NCBI GenBank assembly: GCA_013397435.1
Contig: VZRG01002056.1
Location: 59,767-123,766 of the forward strand
Reading direction: 5' to 3'
DNA from: Erythrocercus mccallii
Lineage: Eukaryota; Chordata; Aves; Passeriformes; Dicruridae
DNA: 64,000 bases
Below, piece after piece: positions 1-14,800 of this stretch (its first letter is position 1; each line of letters begins with the position of its first letter). Under the pieces are notes generated by a model. That model was not told the DNA's origin. It worked only from the letters and a program-made list of their open reading frames with translations, and searched no databases. The position numbers and the translations under genes are program-made.

Positions 1-3000
1 CAGCCTAGCTCAGCCTTTTGCTTTAGCCTAAAAAGCCTCTGAATTTGAGGTGTTTGGGCAGAATTAAATGTGTCTAGTACAGACAGAGCAGTCTGGCTTG
101 CTTGAATTTTACAGGGCTTGCTTGTTTTATAAGCCTTTAAGATAGCTTTAACTGTTTTACGGAGCTGAATGGAATTGCTGTCTTTCTTCTCCCAGAAGAT
201 TTTGTAAGACAGGGTTCAAGTTAAATTATCACTGATGAGAACAAAAAGAAGAGTGTGAGAAAACCAGTGTCATTGGGTTCTAAGCTGATTCTTCATCAAT
301 TTCAAGTATGGGTGTGGGTTTGTTTGGGAGGGGAGTGGAGAGAGAGGTACGCAGCAGGGAAGTGCTGAAGAGATTGTAAGAGAAATAAACCCCAGAGAGA
401 TCCTGTTAGGCCTTTGAGGTAAAGGAAATAAATTTTGAAGAACAGCAAGTTAAAAGGAATACTTAAGTTTTTGTCATCCCTTTCTTTTTATGATAGTGTT
501 CAAGCTATGAGTACTCTAGTGTTGGAAATGACCAAAAATGTCAGAAGTACCCTAGAAGTCAAATAATGGAGAAACATGAAAAAAACCCCACTTGTTCAGG
601 TACTGTTCTAAGAAGCCCAAAAATGTGGAGGCAGACTACAATACCAGTGTTCCTGCTTGTGGGTAGGAGATGTTCAGGAGTTGGTATGCATGGACAGAAG
701 TAACTGTAGACTCATAAATCTGTCCTGGAGTAGACATATGTTCTGTTTTTTTAGAAAACGTGTTAGAGGGGCAGTGAGAACAAGGATATACTCACATTTA
801 ACATGAGGAAAGTAATGGACATGTTGGGAAAACAGTCCTGGGACAGGATCCAGGCAGAAAAGCGTAGGGTCTGTTAGTGTGAAAGGCTTTTTTCTTACTT
901 TTTCCTTAGGTTCTTTTTATCAAAGACGATGCAGATGATCTGTCAGAGTGTGCCATGGGTGTAGTTAACAATCCCATGCTTGAAAGATATTTCCATAGTA
1001 GAGTGAATAATTGGTTTAGAGTGGTGTCTGCCTTGCTGTCAACATTTACCAATCAGCAGTGGCAAAGTTGGCAGCAGTAGGAATTTATAAGTAGGTGTCC
1101 TTACCAAAAATGCGAAATACTCCTCTTGCCTAGTTGAATATCAGGTGTGTTTTCTCCTAAGATACAGTACTTTGCTGCTACCTTCATTTTCTTATTCAGA
1201 GGGTATATGTTTTTCTTAAAACAGTGAATAAAACATACATTCTAAAGGGACAAATACTATTCTTTGGCAGAGTTAATTGAAACAGTACCACAAAAGATAT
1301 TTAGAACTTCTGCTATGTGTTCTGGTAGGGTCCCTAAGTGAAGAAAATTCCATAGCAAGGTGAAGAGTGAAAGTATGAACATACAAGTGTTGATCAGATC
1401 ACTTTGGCAGTAACATTATTAGGGTAGTGTAAGGGAGCATTTGCTGGGAAATGGAGCTGCAGTGTCCATGGTTGATAAATAAATGATCAACGGAACAAGT
1501 TTAAATATTTTACACTCATCATCTTAGGCTGCCACAATTTTGGCTTTCAAACTGCTGCAAGTGTGTGAGCATTACCGAAAACTTGAAAACAGTTCTTGGT
1601 ATGTGTTTGCAGCCTCCTTGGAAAACAAACAAGCAAACTAAATCCCTGAAACTGTTTCAAGGTGCAGCTAGACAGTGTTCAGCCTTGTACATCTCAGGGC
1701 TTGTGAGAGGTGAAAGCTGACTTTGTGAAATAGCCGTGAGCTTAAGAGGTTTTGTTACAGCAGCCCAAAGATTATTCAAAGAACCTTGATTTTTAACTGA
1801 GCTTGCCGAGAATGTGTTGGGTGATACTTATCACTGTGTCATTGGATCTTCCAGTTTTCCCTCCAATTCTTTGCGTAATTGTTGAGCTTTTAATAACTCC
1901 ACAGAGGTTCCAGCCAAAGCAATAAAATCAATCTTTTTCTGAACTGTGAGAGGTCCTCGTGTCTTAGAAACTTTCTTCTGATGAAAAGGACGTTGAATTG
2001 CTCAAGCCTTTTGCAATGAGCTGTCTTCATTGAATGTACTTTGATATCAGTGTTTTTAAAGGTTAATTCCTCCTAAAATAAGAGTGTGCTGCTTCAGGTT
2101 CAGAACTATGAGTTAGTTGTAGACAACTGTAAAAGGATGTGTGAATGCTGAATAACCAGTTGTCTCCCTGGAACATGCATGTGACCTGGCACAGATTCAG
2201 GAAATGCTGCCACCTCTATTCAGAGCATTGAGCAGATTAACTTGGAGAATTCTTCCTCCAAGCCCTGTTTATCAAAGCCTTGTTTGAACTGTGTGCAGTT
2301 CATATATTTGACTTCCATTTAATGATAGGAAATACATGACTGTAAACATGGTAGCTTTATATTCAGCTGTCTTTTGCTTGAGCAGGTTTGGACATTGCAG
2401 GTTTTCTGTTTACTCTGCAGGATGGCAAACAGTGAGATCTGGGTTATGATTTTTTTAAGTCATCCCTGTGTCTATACAGCCTTTGGGTTCCTTAGATGAT
2501 TCCTATTTTGAGATAAATGGTTTAAGCACATGGTACTATTTGGGGTGGATTGTTTGGTTTTGGGCAGGGGAGAGTCAGTTGATTTGGGGTTTTTTGGGAG
2601 GTTTCTTTTCTTCAAAAAGCGCATGTATTCATTCAACTTTGTACTTGGTTTGCAATGGGTAATGAATGTGCATTTAACAGTGCAGCCCGGGTCAAGATAG
2701 ACTGCACACTCTGTATGGTTAAAACTGCTTTGTCTGTTGCAGTGTTTATATGTTATTTATATCAATGGATGACACTGTGCTGTCTGCCGAGACCTCATGT
2801 TGGAGCTGCTGAGCTCCAAAGAGGGAGGGAGCTCGGGCCAGTGCAGTCCCATTGACCGAACACCTCTGAACAGTCAGCACAGGAACTGTCCTTGTCTTCT
2901 GGCTTAGTTTCACCCAAAGTGACTCTTCTTACACACTCCTGAGACAGTGATGCAAGCCAGAAGGTAGCAAGTGAAAATCATCAAAAGATGAGCAAAAAGG

Positions 3001-5698
3001 ATTGCTTCAAAAGCCCTTTTCTCCTTCCAGCTAAAACCTTTCAGAGACTCCCCTGTTCCTGGTTTAGAGCAGGCTGAAATAAAACACTCAGTGTCCCATG
3101 GCTGTGATGTGAAAGGGAAAGGAAGGGCATCTCAAATTGTTTAAGTGTAAACTAACTGGGTAGTGTTGTTGTTCTCATTGTTCTGTGATAGACTAAGCCC
3201 TGTACTTGTTCAAAAACAGTGTTCAGCTGTGGTACATGGGGAAGGAGTTTTAATCTTCATGGCTTTTAAACGTTGTGCAAGCTTGAGCAGGTACCTCTGC
3301 TCTCAGGACCTTCCTCCCCTGCAGATTACTTGTTGAAGAGGTAGCAGCAGTAATTCTGAAGAGTATGGTCACTTCATCACAGAGGCAGTGTCTGTTTCAG
3401 AAACTCCAGTTCCTCAACATTGTTCAGAAGCAAAACCTATGGCCCAGTGCTGTCATGGATGATTAGTCGTTCTTGTACCATGTGTGGAAGGGATTTAATG
3501 AAGTCTTCAAACCAGGCAGCTTTTAATCTGTCTAAAGGCTGCAAAAGCAATGTTTCTTAAAATGCTTGTGCTTCTTGAAGTAGGGAAGGAAAGATAACAC
3601 CTGTAGACAGATTTGATCTTTTTTTAAGGCTAAACTTTTATTTCAAATGTATGTGCTTATGCAATTTATGATCCAGATTTTTCTTAAAGAAGGAGGAAGC
3701 CAATTAAATTACAGCAAAAGAAGGATAAAGGAGTTCCCAAATGGTTCTGATTTCAGCTTTGTGGCATATATTCTGTGCCTGATGCCAACCACAGCTGTGG
3801 TTTTTCATCTGCCACTTTATAACACACCGTATTTCTAACAAGCATTTTAGTTCTTAGAAGTAGGAAATTACATCACTGGCTTGCCATTCACAGGCTTCAT
3901 TGCTAGGCAACAGTTAATGTAATTCCATTGTTCAGTGACACTACTTTGAATCTTCTTTGTGTACAGAAAGTCTGTGTCTGCTTTTTGCCATGTTGTACCT
4001 AATATGGCAGGGTTTGTACAGATGGATTAGCATTTCAACATCTTCTGTGCAAGGGGACGATTTTGCAATAGCTTGTTCATTCTTGTCTGGAAAAGACGTC
4101 TTGGTCTTTGTTACCGAATTTTCAGTTTTCTCTCCCCTTATATGTACATAGCACCTTTTTATTGGATGAATGTGAGCCTCCTGGATGCCTTTAAGATTCC
4201 TGCAGAGTACACAATTACCTTTGCCGCAGAAAGAGAGGGGGAGAGGTGAAATGTATTGCTCAAATCCATGCAGATGATGATACTTTCGAGCTGGCTCTTA
4301 ATATATTTTTCTTTGGCATAGCATCTCTGTAGCAAACTGCTGCAGGGAATTTTCCATACATAAAATGATATTCTGGTAGTGGTTGTACACTATTGTTTTA
4401 CAGAAAGGAGTTGCAGTAATGTTGCAGTACATCTAGTATATAGTGGCAAACAGGACTGAAATTCTGGATGCCTTTTGTCTCGTGGCTTGTCTTGTTCTGT
4501 GCTACACTGAACAGGCTTCCCAGGGAGGACTTCCAAGACTTGAGACAAAACCTTGAGCAACCTGGTCTGAATTCATTGTTGACCCTGCTTTGCACAGGCA
4601 ACTGGGCTAAATGATGTTCTAGACTGAATTATTGATTGAGTTTGTGATTGTACACTAGCACAATCCAGCCTTGCAGTATTACAGCTACTGGAAGCAGCTG
4701 TGAGTCTGCCCTGCTCTTCACAGTGCAGGGAGGGGCTAGCTGTAATGCCAGTGAGTGGGAGCATTGGCTGGAGGCAGCCTGCAGTGTTCTCCCTCAGATT
4801 GGACCTGCAATGTGTCACATTACAGTTGAGTGAGCTCTTGTGTCCAGGGTATGGATTGGTTTGTAATAGGGGCACTACCCTTTACTGAAATTCCCCAGGT
4901 CGTAGCTTAGGCATTGCATCTTCTGAGTGCATTGTTTTAGCTTGACCTTGGGTTGGGCCATTGGGAAAGCCTGTCATTAAACATTCAGATTATATTGTCC
5001 ACATTGCAAATTGATGTTTCATTCTGCAGCAAGTGTGAGGACAGTTAGGAAAGACATTTGTAAAGCACAAACTGATAAGGCCCTTGTATTTAAAAATAAA
5101 TGTGTGTTAGCTGGCTCCTCAAGCAATGGTTGTCTCTCTTTCACTAGCTCTGCTCAGCTTAAAGATAATGAAGGTATTGATGTGTTGGGACTGTTGTAAT
5201 TGTAAGGGAGGCAAGGTCATGGCAGATGGATGTAAGAGCTTTATCTTACTGTTTAAATCTATCTAGTTGCAGATTTGTCCTACAGGGCTTATTTTGCAGT
5301 AACTTCAAGTTGACTTTTTGTTTGTTTAAAAAGGACCATTTCATACAACAATCCCAAGAACATAAATTTTGCAAGTTTATGGTACATTTTTGTAGGTAGT
5401 TGGTTCTGCCTTTTAATAGCTGGTGGTTTGTATTTGTTTCTGCCTGCTTTCTGATTGGAATCAGATTTTTCCTGTGCTCTGAACCCTTCAGAAATGCTGT
5501 TGTTTCTAGCAGTTCATCTCTCCTTAGCAGGTGTTAAAGTTTACAATGTGTACATCTATTTTATTCTAACAGTAGGCCATAGATAGTAATTGGCAACGTT
5601 TCTGAGGAACACTATGGTGTTTGATGAAATAATTGTTACTTGCTGAAGGAAGGGCTTGGTGTTCCAATGAACTTACCATGTTTTTGTGCCTATTGTAG
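1..5698 (+). other. TSPAN3: TSPAN3 intron 1 (3' part)
   Basis: AT-rich intronic DNA with many stops in every frame. Apart from the degenerate CR1 fragment near 4505-4620 I see no exon, RNA gene or repeat in it. Confidence 0.75.
4505..4620 (+). mobile_element. Degenerate CR1-like LINE fragment
   Basis: The order of phrases resembles avian CR1 3' regions: AACAGGCTTCCCAGGGAGG, then GAGCAACCTGGTCTGA, then GACCCTGCTTTG and GGGCTAAATGATGTTC. It lacks the terminal ATTCTATG repeat, so it is an old, truncated copy. The match is to a remembered consensus, not an alignment. Confidence 0.5.
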
Positions 5699-5890
5699 GC
5701 AGCAGCAGGCATCCTGTGCTACGTGGGAGCCTATGTGTTCATCACATATGATGACTATGATCACTTCTTTGAAGATGTCTATACACTAATTCCAGCTGTT
5801 ATCATCATAGCTGTGGGAACGCTGCTTTTTATTATTGGACTTATTGGATGCTGCGCTACCATTCGAGAGAGTCGCTGTGGACTGGCTACG
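5699..5890 (+). CDS. TSPAN3: TSPAN3 exon 2: end of TM1, small loop, TM2
   Basis: 64 codons, residues 22-85, running from AAAGILCYVGAYV to ESRCGLAT. It completes TM1, carries the small extracellular loop (TYDDYDHFFEDVYTL) and TM2 (IPAVIIIAVGTLLFIIGLIG) and ends after the CC of the inner loop. The donor is gtaagt at 5891. The first AG (5697-5698) keeps the tetraspanin phase-0 first intron and the human spacing; further AGs follow within 10 bases. Confidence 0.95.
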
Positions 5891-8800
5891 GTAAGTGCAG
5901 AGCTCCTGCACAGTCTTGGCCTGGTGTATATTTGGCTGCCTTCTCTCTTAATAAACTCCTGAAATATTACTTAAAGTTTTTTCTTTATGGCCTTAAAAGT
6001 TTTCTGCTTAATTTTGTTAGGAACATCTTGTTTCAATTTTCTGTTCTGAATAAAGGTGTTAAATTAAACAGTTTTAGCAGCAGAAGGCATCTCAGTTTTA
6101 CCTTTTTTAGAACGGTGGTAATCTCATTAAAAAATGTAAAACCATATGATTAAGTCATAACAGTTTTTTAAATCTCACTTTAATCTGTTGTGGTTGAAAA
6201 GCTGCATTGGAGGGAGAGAAAATATTCAGGAGCCTCCTTGCTTTAAGTGTCTTGCATCAGGGTTAACTGAGGGTTGTCATAATGCCTGACTATTTTCTTC
6301 ATGGCTTACTTGGGACACTTGGTTTGCAGTATTTTATGTCCTGTGTTTCCAAGTATTTGAACTGTAATTTTGGCTTGAAAACTAGATAGGGAAGAAGAGA
6401 GACTGGTATCTAAACTATCCCCACGGGGAGGTTGGGGCTTCTTTTGTTGAATGCTGTGCAGGCTTCTTTAAAAGTGCTCTTAAATATAGCAAGACAAATG
6501 CATAGCTTGCTGTCTTTTCCAGTTGTTACAGAGCTTAATCTGCAGAAACGTTGCTTTAGTCCATCTCCCACTCTAAGTAACTGGCTGTGTAGCCTCTTTG
6601 AGACATTTACCTAATAAAGAAGATTGAAAGAAACACTTGATTAAAGACCTGCAGTATGGTATTTTCAGTACTAATGACTGCTAGACTTGCCTGACTGAAC
6701 AGCTTCTTATTACTTGGTGAAGCTGTGAACACTAAAGTTTCTTGAATGAATTCTAAGCTCATTTAGTCAATTTAAGTGCCTGCATTAAATTATCTGTTAA
6801 ATCAAAATATTGCCTAAAAATAACTTTAAATAGAAAAATCTACGCAAAGACTTGTATTAGGCAAATGAATAAAACTATTTGCACAAACACTCTTGATTGT
6901 GTTTTACAGTTTGTGATCATCTTGCTCTTGGTTTTTATCACTGAAGTTGTGGTTGTGGTTCTTGGATACATTTACAGAGCAAAGGTAAGAACTTCTCAGT
7001 TTCATTAAATGTTCTGTTGTGAACTCTGACCATAATACAGAAGTGTATTCTTTACTGTGTTTGATTCTGTAGAACTGTTAATGGGGATTTGTTATGGGGA
7101 TAAAATGAAATGTCTGAGTGGATTAATTTGTGATATCAGTACCTTAAAATTTAGAACATCAATGCAGAGAGCTATCTTGTAGGCAAAAAATTACCTGGAA
7201 CATATCCTTAACAGTTAAACAGGAAAAGGGAGTCACAGTAATTGGTACCTTATGCTTTGACTTTGTAAATGATTGAGGCTACACAATGTTTGAACATAGG
7301 ACCAATTTTTTAATATGCAATAACTTAAATGTAGTCGTGTGTTTTGGTGTGCAAACTAACAGTGTATAATAATAAAATGAAATAGATTAAATGTATTAAT
7401 GTATACTTTCTGGCTTTACACAGGTTGTTGACAGGGATTATAGCTAAAATAATTACAACTTTTCGCACTGTTTGTTTAATGGAATTAAGAAATAGGACCA
7501 GAAAAATGCAATTAGATGTTTCTACCAGCATAATATACGGCAGAAATATACTACATGGTGTTAAGAGATGCCACAATGTAGCTTGAAGAAATATCTAACT
7601 TGTACAGTTTACTGGCTTTTGATATGTCTATATCTAAATTCTGAAAAACAGAGTAGACCAGAGAAGACATTTTAGCTGTGACATGGAGCATGTTTGCAAT
7701 GTAGGACACTCAGGGATATCTCACCAGCAAGCTGAACTACAGTACCATTTATCTTTCTTTGGCCTGTTGTGTCCTGTGAACAACGCAGGTCTCAATGGTT
7801 CAGAATTCCCTCCTCGCTTTCTCCTGCTGTCCTGGAACAAACAGGGAGACAGCTTGGAAGTAGAAGTGATGTTTTTGCTGGGTTTACTCAAAGGCTGCTT
7901 TGAGTAAACAGCTGACAACACGACCTTGAAGTGTCTGTGTTATAGACCAGGTGCATAATACTTAGCTGCTTCAACAGAAGTGCTCTGCTGGCCGTGCTTG
8001 AATTCAGAATGGTTTTCTCATGCTTTGCATTTGGTTCCTGGTATCTTGGCAGTGAACTGAGATGGTCATTGGGCACTCTGAAGTTTGTAGTAGAAGGAGA
8101 CCTTAAAAGCCACTGAGGAAAGCACTACAGTTCCTGGGGAGTAGGAAGTGGGTTCTTAAATGTTGATGTGAATGGTTTCCTTCTGTTTCAGAGGTATACT
8201 TTAATATTGTGCAGGAATTACCGTGGATCTGATCTGGACTAAGCAGTAGTCATTTTACTGTCTCCATGTTCCCATCTTGAAGGGACTTGCTCTTTTTCTG
8301 TGAGCAGTATTCACAGCGGATACAAGCAGATGCTTGGATCTTCCTTGCCCGCCTGTGTGTTCCTGTTGCCTCTCTTTTTTGATTTGCTGCCATACAGTTT
8401 TCACTGCAGTAGGTAATTCAGAGCTTGGGAGAAGAGAGAAGGTAGTCTAGTTTTGGTGGCAACATGATCTTATGTTAAGCTGTTCGTGGACGTCAGTATT
8501 TGAAAACTGAACCTTAAATGTCTGGAAAGGACAGACAGGTTTTGTTAGTAAAAACGGCAATTTTCTAGTACCCTGCAGTATCTAGCACCTTAAACTATTG
8601 TTCCAAGTGCAACAGAAATAAATTTACCAGTGAGTAATATTACCGGTGAGCTGAGAAGTCTGCTTAGCCTTCTGATTATTTTTGCCAGGATAAATAAATC
8701 AACTTTGTGCTTTGTTAATTTTAGTCTGTTGTTTCTGACATGGTGTGTATACATCTGTGGGAGCCTTGTTTTGATTTTTTTGAAGGCACCCGAATCATGT

Positions 8801-11800
8801 TAGAAGTACTGTATGTTCACTGTACAAACTTCCAAACAGAAGGAAAGATTGAAGTCATAGCAGTTCTTGGTACCAAGTAACATTGAGCATAATGCCTCAA
8901 GAAAGTGACACTATGCTCTCTTAAGATACTGATCTCAGAATCACTTAATTTTCCAGCATACCTGTGTAACCCTGTGTGTTGATCCAGTTAGGATGGTTTC
9001 AGAGTCATGTGGAACATGCCCAGGCCATGCTGAGATGGACTGAGCTGCTGCAGAGCCTTCCAGCATTGGTCCTTAGCAGGAAAAGTCAGGCTTTTTGGAA
9101 GTGCCAGTACAAATTAAACAGGCTCGGTTGATTGAGGACCTGCTGGTTTTTTTCCTCTGGGTGGAGGGGTTTACTCTCTTCAGTTTTCCTTAAACCTGCC
9201 AGTTAACTAGAGCTAGTGATTTCTCTTTGGATCTTATGGAATTTGCATGATTTTCAGGCATAATGTTGCTCTGGTTGAACCACAAGCCAAATGATGCACA
9301 TTCAAGCACTGAAATAAATTGTTTTAAAATGTATGTGACAAATTGAACGGCTGTTTGAGTTGGTGTTGTAAATCAAATTAGTTAAATCATCAAACAATTG
9401 ATTTAAACTGGTCTGAAACAAGTTTCCTGTGCAGGCTAAATTGACTTTTATGCATACCTATCTTGAAATAGGCAGCATTCTTGAGGAGGGGGTGGTGGTG
9501 GAATTCAGCTTGTGCTATTGCTGAGAAAATGCTTTCATTAAAGTATTTAAAGGAATGATGTGTTGACAAGACCTTCCTACTGTAGCTTGCAAATCTGAAG
9601 AATATGCATGCTTAGTGCTCAGTCCTAAAATTACATTCCTTGCACATAATTCCTGTTGAATGTAATAGAAAAATATCAAATCAGAGCTAATCTTAAAATG
9701 GCACACATGTTTATCTACACTAAACTGTGTATTATTTAAGTAATATTTTACAGTAAAATATAGTACTTAAAAGGTTCTAGTGATATTTCCTCCAAACTAT
9801 GCATCATAGAATAATTTTGGGGGGACAAGTGATGATTCTTGAGTGGCATCCATTTCTAACACATGTACTTGACAGCATCTTGACTGATTTGCAGTAGTTC
9901 TAAGACCTAGTACAGTAAATATTGCTATACACAATATACTGCCCTCAGTGTTCCTCAGGAAACCCTGGGAGACTGGGGTTGAACAGAGAGCTTGGTCACT
10001 GTAGGGGCAGCCAAAAGGCATCTTTCAGAATTTATTTATATGTGCTTCAACCAGAAGAGTAGGTGGTATGGCTTAGTACCTTTTGATCCCAATATCCTTG
10101 TAGTCCCAAGGGGAATGAGGTACTCCAGGTGGTTATAATGGTTTTGGTTTGGAACCTTGAAGTAGAAAGGTGTGGGCATGCTCTTACTGAGAGTCCTTAA
10201 CTTTTTGAAGTATCTGCCAACAGCGTCACAGGGAAAGCACATTCCTTTTCTGAAAGACAGTGCAAAGCTACTTTGCCTAAAATCTGGAAGGTAGCTGCCC
10301 GGATTTTCCTTCTCCCTTAGCTGCAAGCTGGCAACACCTTTGCAAAAGTCAGATTCGAACTTTTGGAAGCTGTAGCACAGACTTACGTGATTTCAGATGA
10401 TGAGTTGTTACCTTGGTTTCCTGAAATGCTGTAGCTGGAAGCAAAATAATATTACCTAACCTGTGCTTTTTATGCTGGTGAGCTAATGCAGATGCTTTCC
10501 TACCCCTTCCTAGGTGGAGGATGAAGTTGATCACAGCATTCGGAAAGTGTACAATGGATACAATGGGACAAATCCAGATGCAGCCAGTCGTGCTATTGAC
10601 TATGTACAGAGGCAGGTGAGACAGCAAAACGTGCTAATTTTCCTCTCCTTTCTGGCCTTAAAACAAAGATGCTGTTGCTCTGCTTCTTATATAAATGGCC
10701 TTTTCTGTTCTATCTAAAAAATTGCTGAATGGACAATAATTAGCTTAACTTGGTTAAAATTAATATTATGATATTGCTGATAGGGAGATAGATTTTTATA
10801 TAATTAGCTATCTATCAGTCTGTGCTTGTATTCAAATACATAGTACTTAAGTATTTTTCTGCAGTGGAACATAATGCGCTTGTCTTGTTGGTATTGCAGT
10901 TAGAACTGAATTCTTTACCTGTCTGATCTTCCAGCTGCGCTGCTGTGGGATCCATAACTATTCAGACTGGGAGAATACTGTCTGGTTCAAACAAACTAAA
11001 AACAACAGTGTGCCCCTCAGCTGTTGCAAGGCAGCCCTCAGCAATTGCACTGGCAGTTTGACCCGCCCCATGGACCTTTACTCAGAGGTAAGGCAGCCAC
11101 AGCATGAACTGGCACAGCCACATGCTTTTGCTGGAAATTCATTTTCTTTCAATCATATCTTGGGTGCATTTGCTTTAACAGAAAGTAGATGTGGTTTCTT
11201 GAAGGGGGGGAATCCTCTCTCCTTTTCATCTGTGAATAATTTTCATCTAATTACTTTTTTAGTATTAGCATTATCTTTCTGCCCTATGTGTGCTTTTGAG
11301 ATTTTTTGGTGTGTCTAAATATGATTGTCAGATTGATACATCAGAAGCCTACTTGTTTCAGGGGTGTGAGGCTCTGGTTGTAAAGAAGCTTCAGGAGATC
11401 ATGATGTATGTCATCTGGGCAGCACTAGCATTTGCTGCTATTCAGGTAAGAGAATGTTCTTTGTAACCTTCTTTCAAATTAGATCTAAGCTGCAGTACAG
11501 ATAATTACAGGTATGCACATACAGATATTATAGTTTAACATGGAACTTCCCACTGCTATGTGGATGTGCATTCTGTTAGAGCTGAACAGTCAGTAATTCA
11601 TTCTGATGTAACTGGTAAACTATTTTGTGGAAACTTAATTATCTAGGTATTAAGTATCATAAATATCCTCTGATGGCATTTAACACTTGAAGAGTTTGCA
11701 TAGTGTTTAATTTACAACTTGTAAACAGCTCATTTTTCATGCTGTTGTAGAGGTACAGCAGTGTAACTATGCTTCATGGTGTACAAATGTCAGGATCACC

Positions 11801-14800
11801 CAGGAGATACACCAAGGTTTTTGATAGTGTGCTCTGTTAGTGTCCAACTGATTACCCTGGTCATAAAAAGGGAACTGAGGAAATAAACTAATGTGTATAT
11901 TAGTATTTATTAAATTTTAAGGAAGAAATAGAAGATTAGGACTGTCTTCCAAGCATATTTGTAAAATTGAAATTTTGAGTGCTCATCAACTGGCAGACTT
12001 AGTACATTAAGGACATTATTTTCAGAGTGTGCCTATGCTATGGTCTCTGAGCAATGTAGTACATATGCTGAATCCCAGGAGACTGAAAAAATAATTTCAG
12101 TTACTTTAGTGTTCTTAATAGCTTTTGAATTTAAAAAACATACCTGTCAAGTCTGACAATTTAAGCACTTCTGTTTTCAAAAGCAGCTTTTGAACCAGAT
12201 TGTAAGTTCGAAGATAAATAATCTTTTGCAAAGTCTTGTGAAAAAGGGTTCCCTTTATACTTCAATGCTACAAGGAAGTACTCATAGTATATACAGTCAT
12301 GTTGAACTATTCAGACCCAGACTACTTTAGCTATGGAACTTCAGATTTGGTGAGATCTGTGTTCAGTCTCGTGAAGGGAAGGTACAGTTTTAATTGTCTT
12401 TCCTAAAACTTCAGTTGTTAAAGCAGTACTTGGTCTGTTTGAACAATGAAATGTATTTATGTAGTAAAAATTAATGTCTTTATCACAACCATAGTTACTG
12501 TGAGGATTTTTTTAATATCAGAAAAAAAGTATCTGTTATGAAACTGACCGAGGTGAATCCCAAGAGGAGGCCTTATTCTTAGTTTTGGAGTTTGCAGGTT
12601 GATGAGCAGGTCTGCCCCAACGTGCAGCACAATTATAATCCTTTCTGGCCCTGGCCCAGAGTTTCTGACACATGCTTGCAATGCCAGTGTGGTTGCTTGC
12701 ACCCTTCTGTTCAAACTGTTCTATTATTTATATCTGCTGAAAGTTGAGACGTAAGTTCTGACATCTTTGTCTTTGCCATACAGAATTCAAATATGTACTT
12801 TATTCAGCAGAATGGTCTGTGGGCTAACTGAAAGGGAGATAGAATGTAAACTTCAGCACATGGCTGTAACTTGGGTCAAACCCTGTAAACTTAGAGGAAT
12901 AATTGTTTTTCTCACCATGTGGTGAGTTTTGCTATTTTCCCTGTGCTCGCTGCACAGTTCCCTCTGAACAGATTATTCCGTTATGCAATGAGGCTGTTCA
13001 AAGTTCGTTACCTCTAATAGCCTATGGTCAACAAATTTAACCTTCAGTAATTGCTTTAAAGCTAAAAGACTGAGTATTTTTGCAAGGCTTGAAATTCATG
13101 AACAACATCTTTTCTGTATAGGAGTAATTTTTGGTATGTTCATGTTTCAGTTACCATGGGGATCTTCCAGTGTGCAGTAATTCCCTGGTCCCAGCCACAG
13201 TGACAGCACAGAACTATTAATAGATAGGAAGCAAACTGAAGGGAGCAAAGATACAGCTTTTGTGGTTGGATCGTTTACAAAGGGCACATGTAGATACAGC
13301 CAGTGAATTTTTGTACAAAATTGGTGTGGGGAAGATTAAACGTAGTTATTGCTCGCAGGCAAATTAAAACCAAAATTAATAAAAGAATTAAACAGACCGC
13401 CTGAAAGTAGATGTCTGAATTTTCCTGAAAGCTGTTAAAGAGGAGGATTCATGGATCCTTCCTCAACACAGGTGTCTAAAATAGCTGTTTGCAATATTAA
13501 ATAGCAACCCAAGAGAAAGACTCAAGTGCCTTTAAATGTTTAGAAGTGCTAGCACTTTTTTTAAAGACAATAATAAATAATGTCTGTAGAGAACATTGAG
13601 GTACATGAGTCACTTCTGTGTTTATAATGAATTCTAGGAATATGCTCAGAGATCTTCTAAAGGACAAAAATGGTTTAAATAGTAACTCAGAAGTTAATTG
13701 CTTGAGGGTTTGCTATAGTACCTGAATGTTTATTTTACACAACTCTGTATAAATTAAGTGTCTTGAGGGAGTCATTGAACAAGGGTTGTCTTTGTGCAAA
13801 TAATTGTAAATGTGCTGGATCTACTTTTATTAATTTGATGTACATGGCTAGAATGAATTCTAGAAAAAGACTAAAGGACATGTTGCTCTGCATCACACTT
13901 TTCATTTTATCCTGGCTTTGAACAGCAGAGAAGTTGTTTTTGTACTTGGCAGGCTGTGAGTCTTCTTGAGAGTTCTGTAGCCACTAGCAACTACCATAAA
14001 CTCCATTTCACAAGTCTAACTGAAGTGGATTTAATTGTAGATATTCCCTCCTTATTTAGAAGGGCTGTCCATGACCAGTCATTCTCTCTTGCTCTGACAT
14101 GAGCTTACCAGCCTGAGCACCCTGCTGTCCCTGCTTGTTGCAGGAGGGCTTGACTGGATGGCTTTTAAAGGTCTGTCCTAACCCAAAGCATTCTGTGATT
14201 CTATGGTAACATATTTAGGAGTCAGTCTGTGAGCTGGAACAATCTGAGTGAAGAAAGATGTTGTTTTTAATGACATCTGAAGTGCCATACTGCATTACTC
14301 TCCATTGGCTTTTTGAACCTGTGCTAGTTTCTGCTATAGATCCAAAGCAGATAATGCACTGCAGACAAAGAAGAGTATTGTTCTTTACAGCTTGTTCCTT
14401 TCCAGGAAATGAAAAACTCATATTAGAATTTCATCATGCCTCTTCCTAATCACTGCTTATTTAGATTTAGGGTTTTTAAACGTTCTGTTTTCAGTCTTTC
14501 AGCAGACTGGAGCACTATATTGTGTGTACCATCATTTAGTTGTAAAACATGTTACACATCTGATGTTTGCATTGGCCTGTATTTTAAAAAAGTCAGTAAC
14601 TCTCCTTTTGTCCCACTACTGTTATCATTGGGCTTTTGCTGTATCAGAGAAGATCTCCACTTGATTGTCTGCTCACCCATTTCATTCTTGATTGCTTTTT
14701 GTCCAAGAGGGTTTTTTGTGGTGTATTTTTGGAGTGGGTTCTTTTTTAAGAAATGGAGTTACCTTCAGAGTGGTGCTTTATAATCCAGAGATAGGACAGG

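Noticed and set aside
9803..9830. Possible reversed CR1 end (CATAGAATAATTTTGG)
   Set aside because: Only about 16 bases resemble the CR1 terminus; the following sequence does not continue the match.
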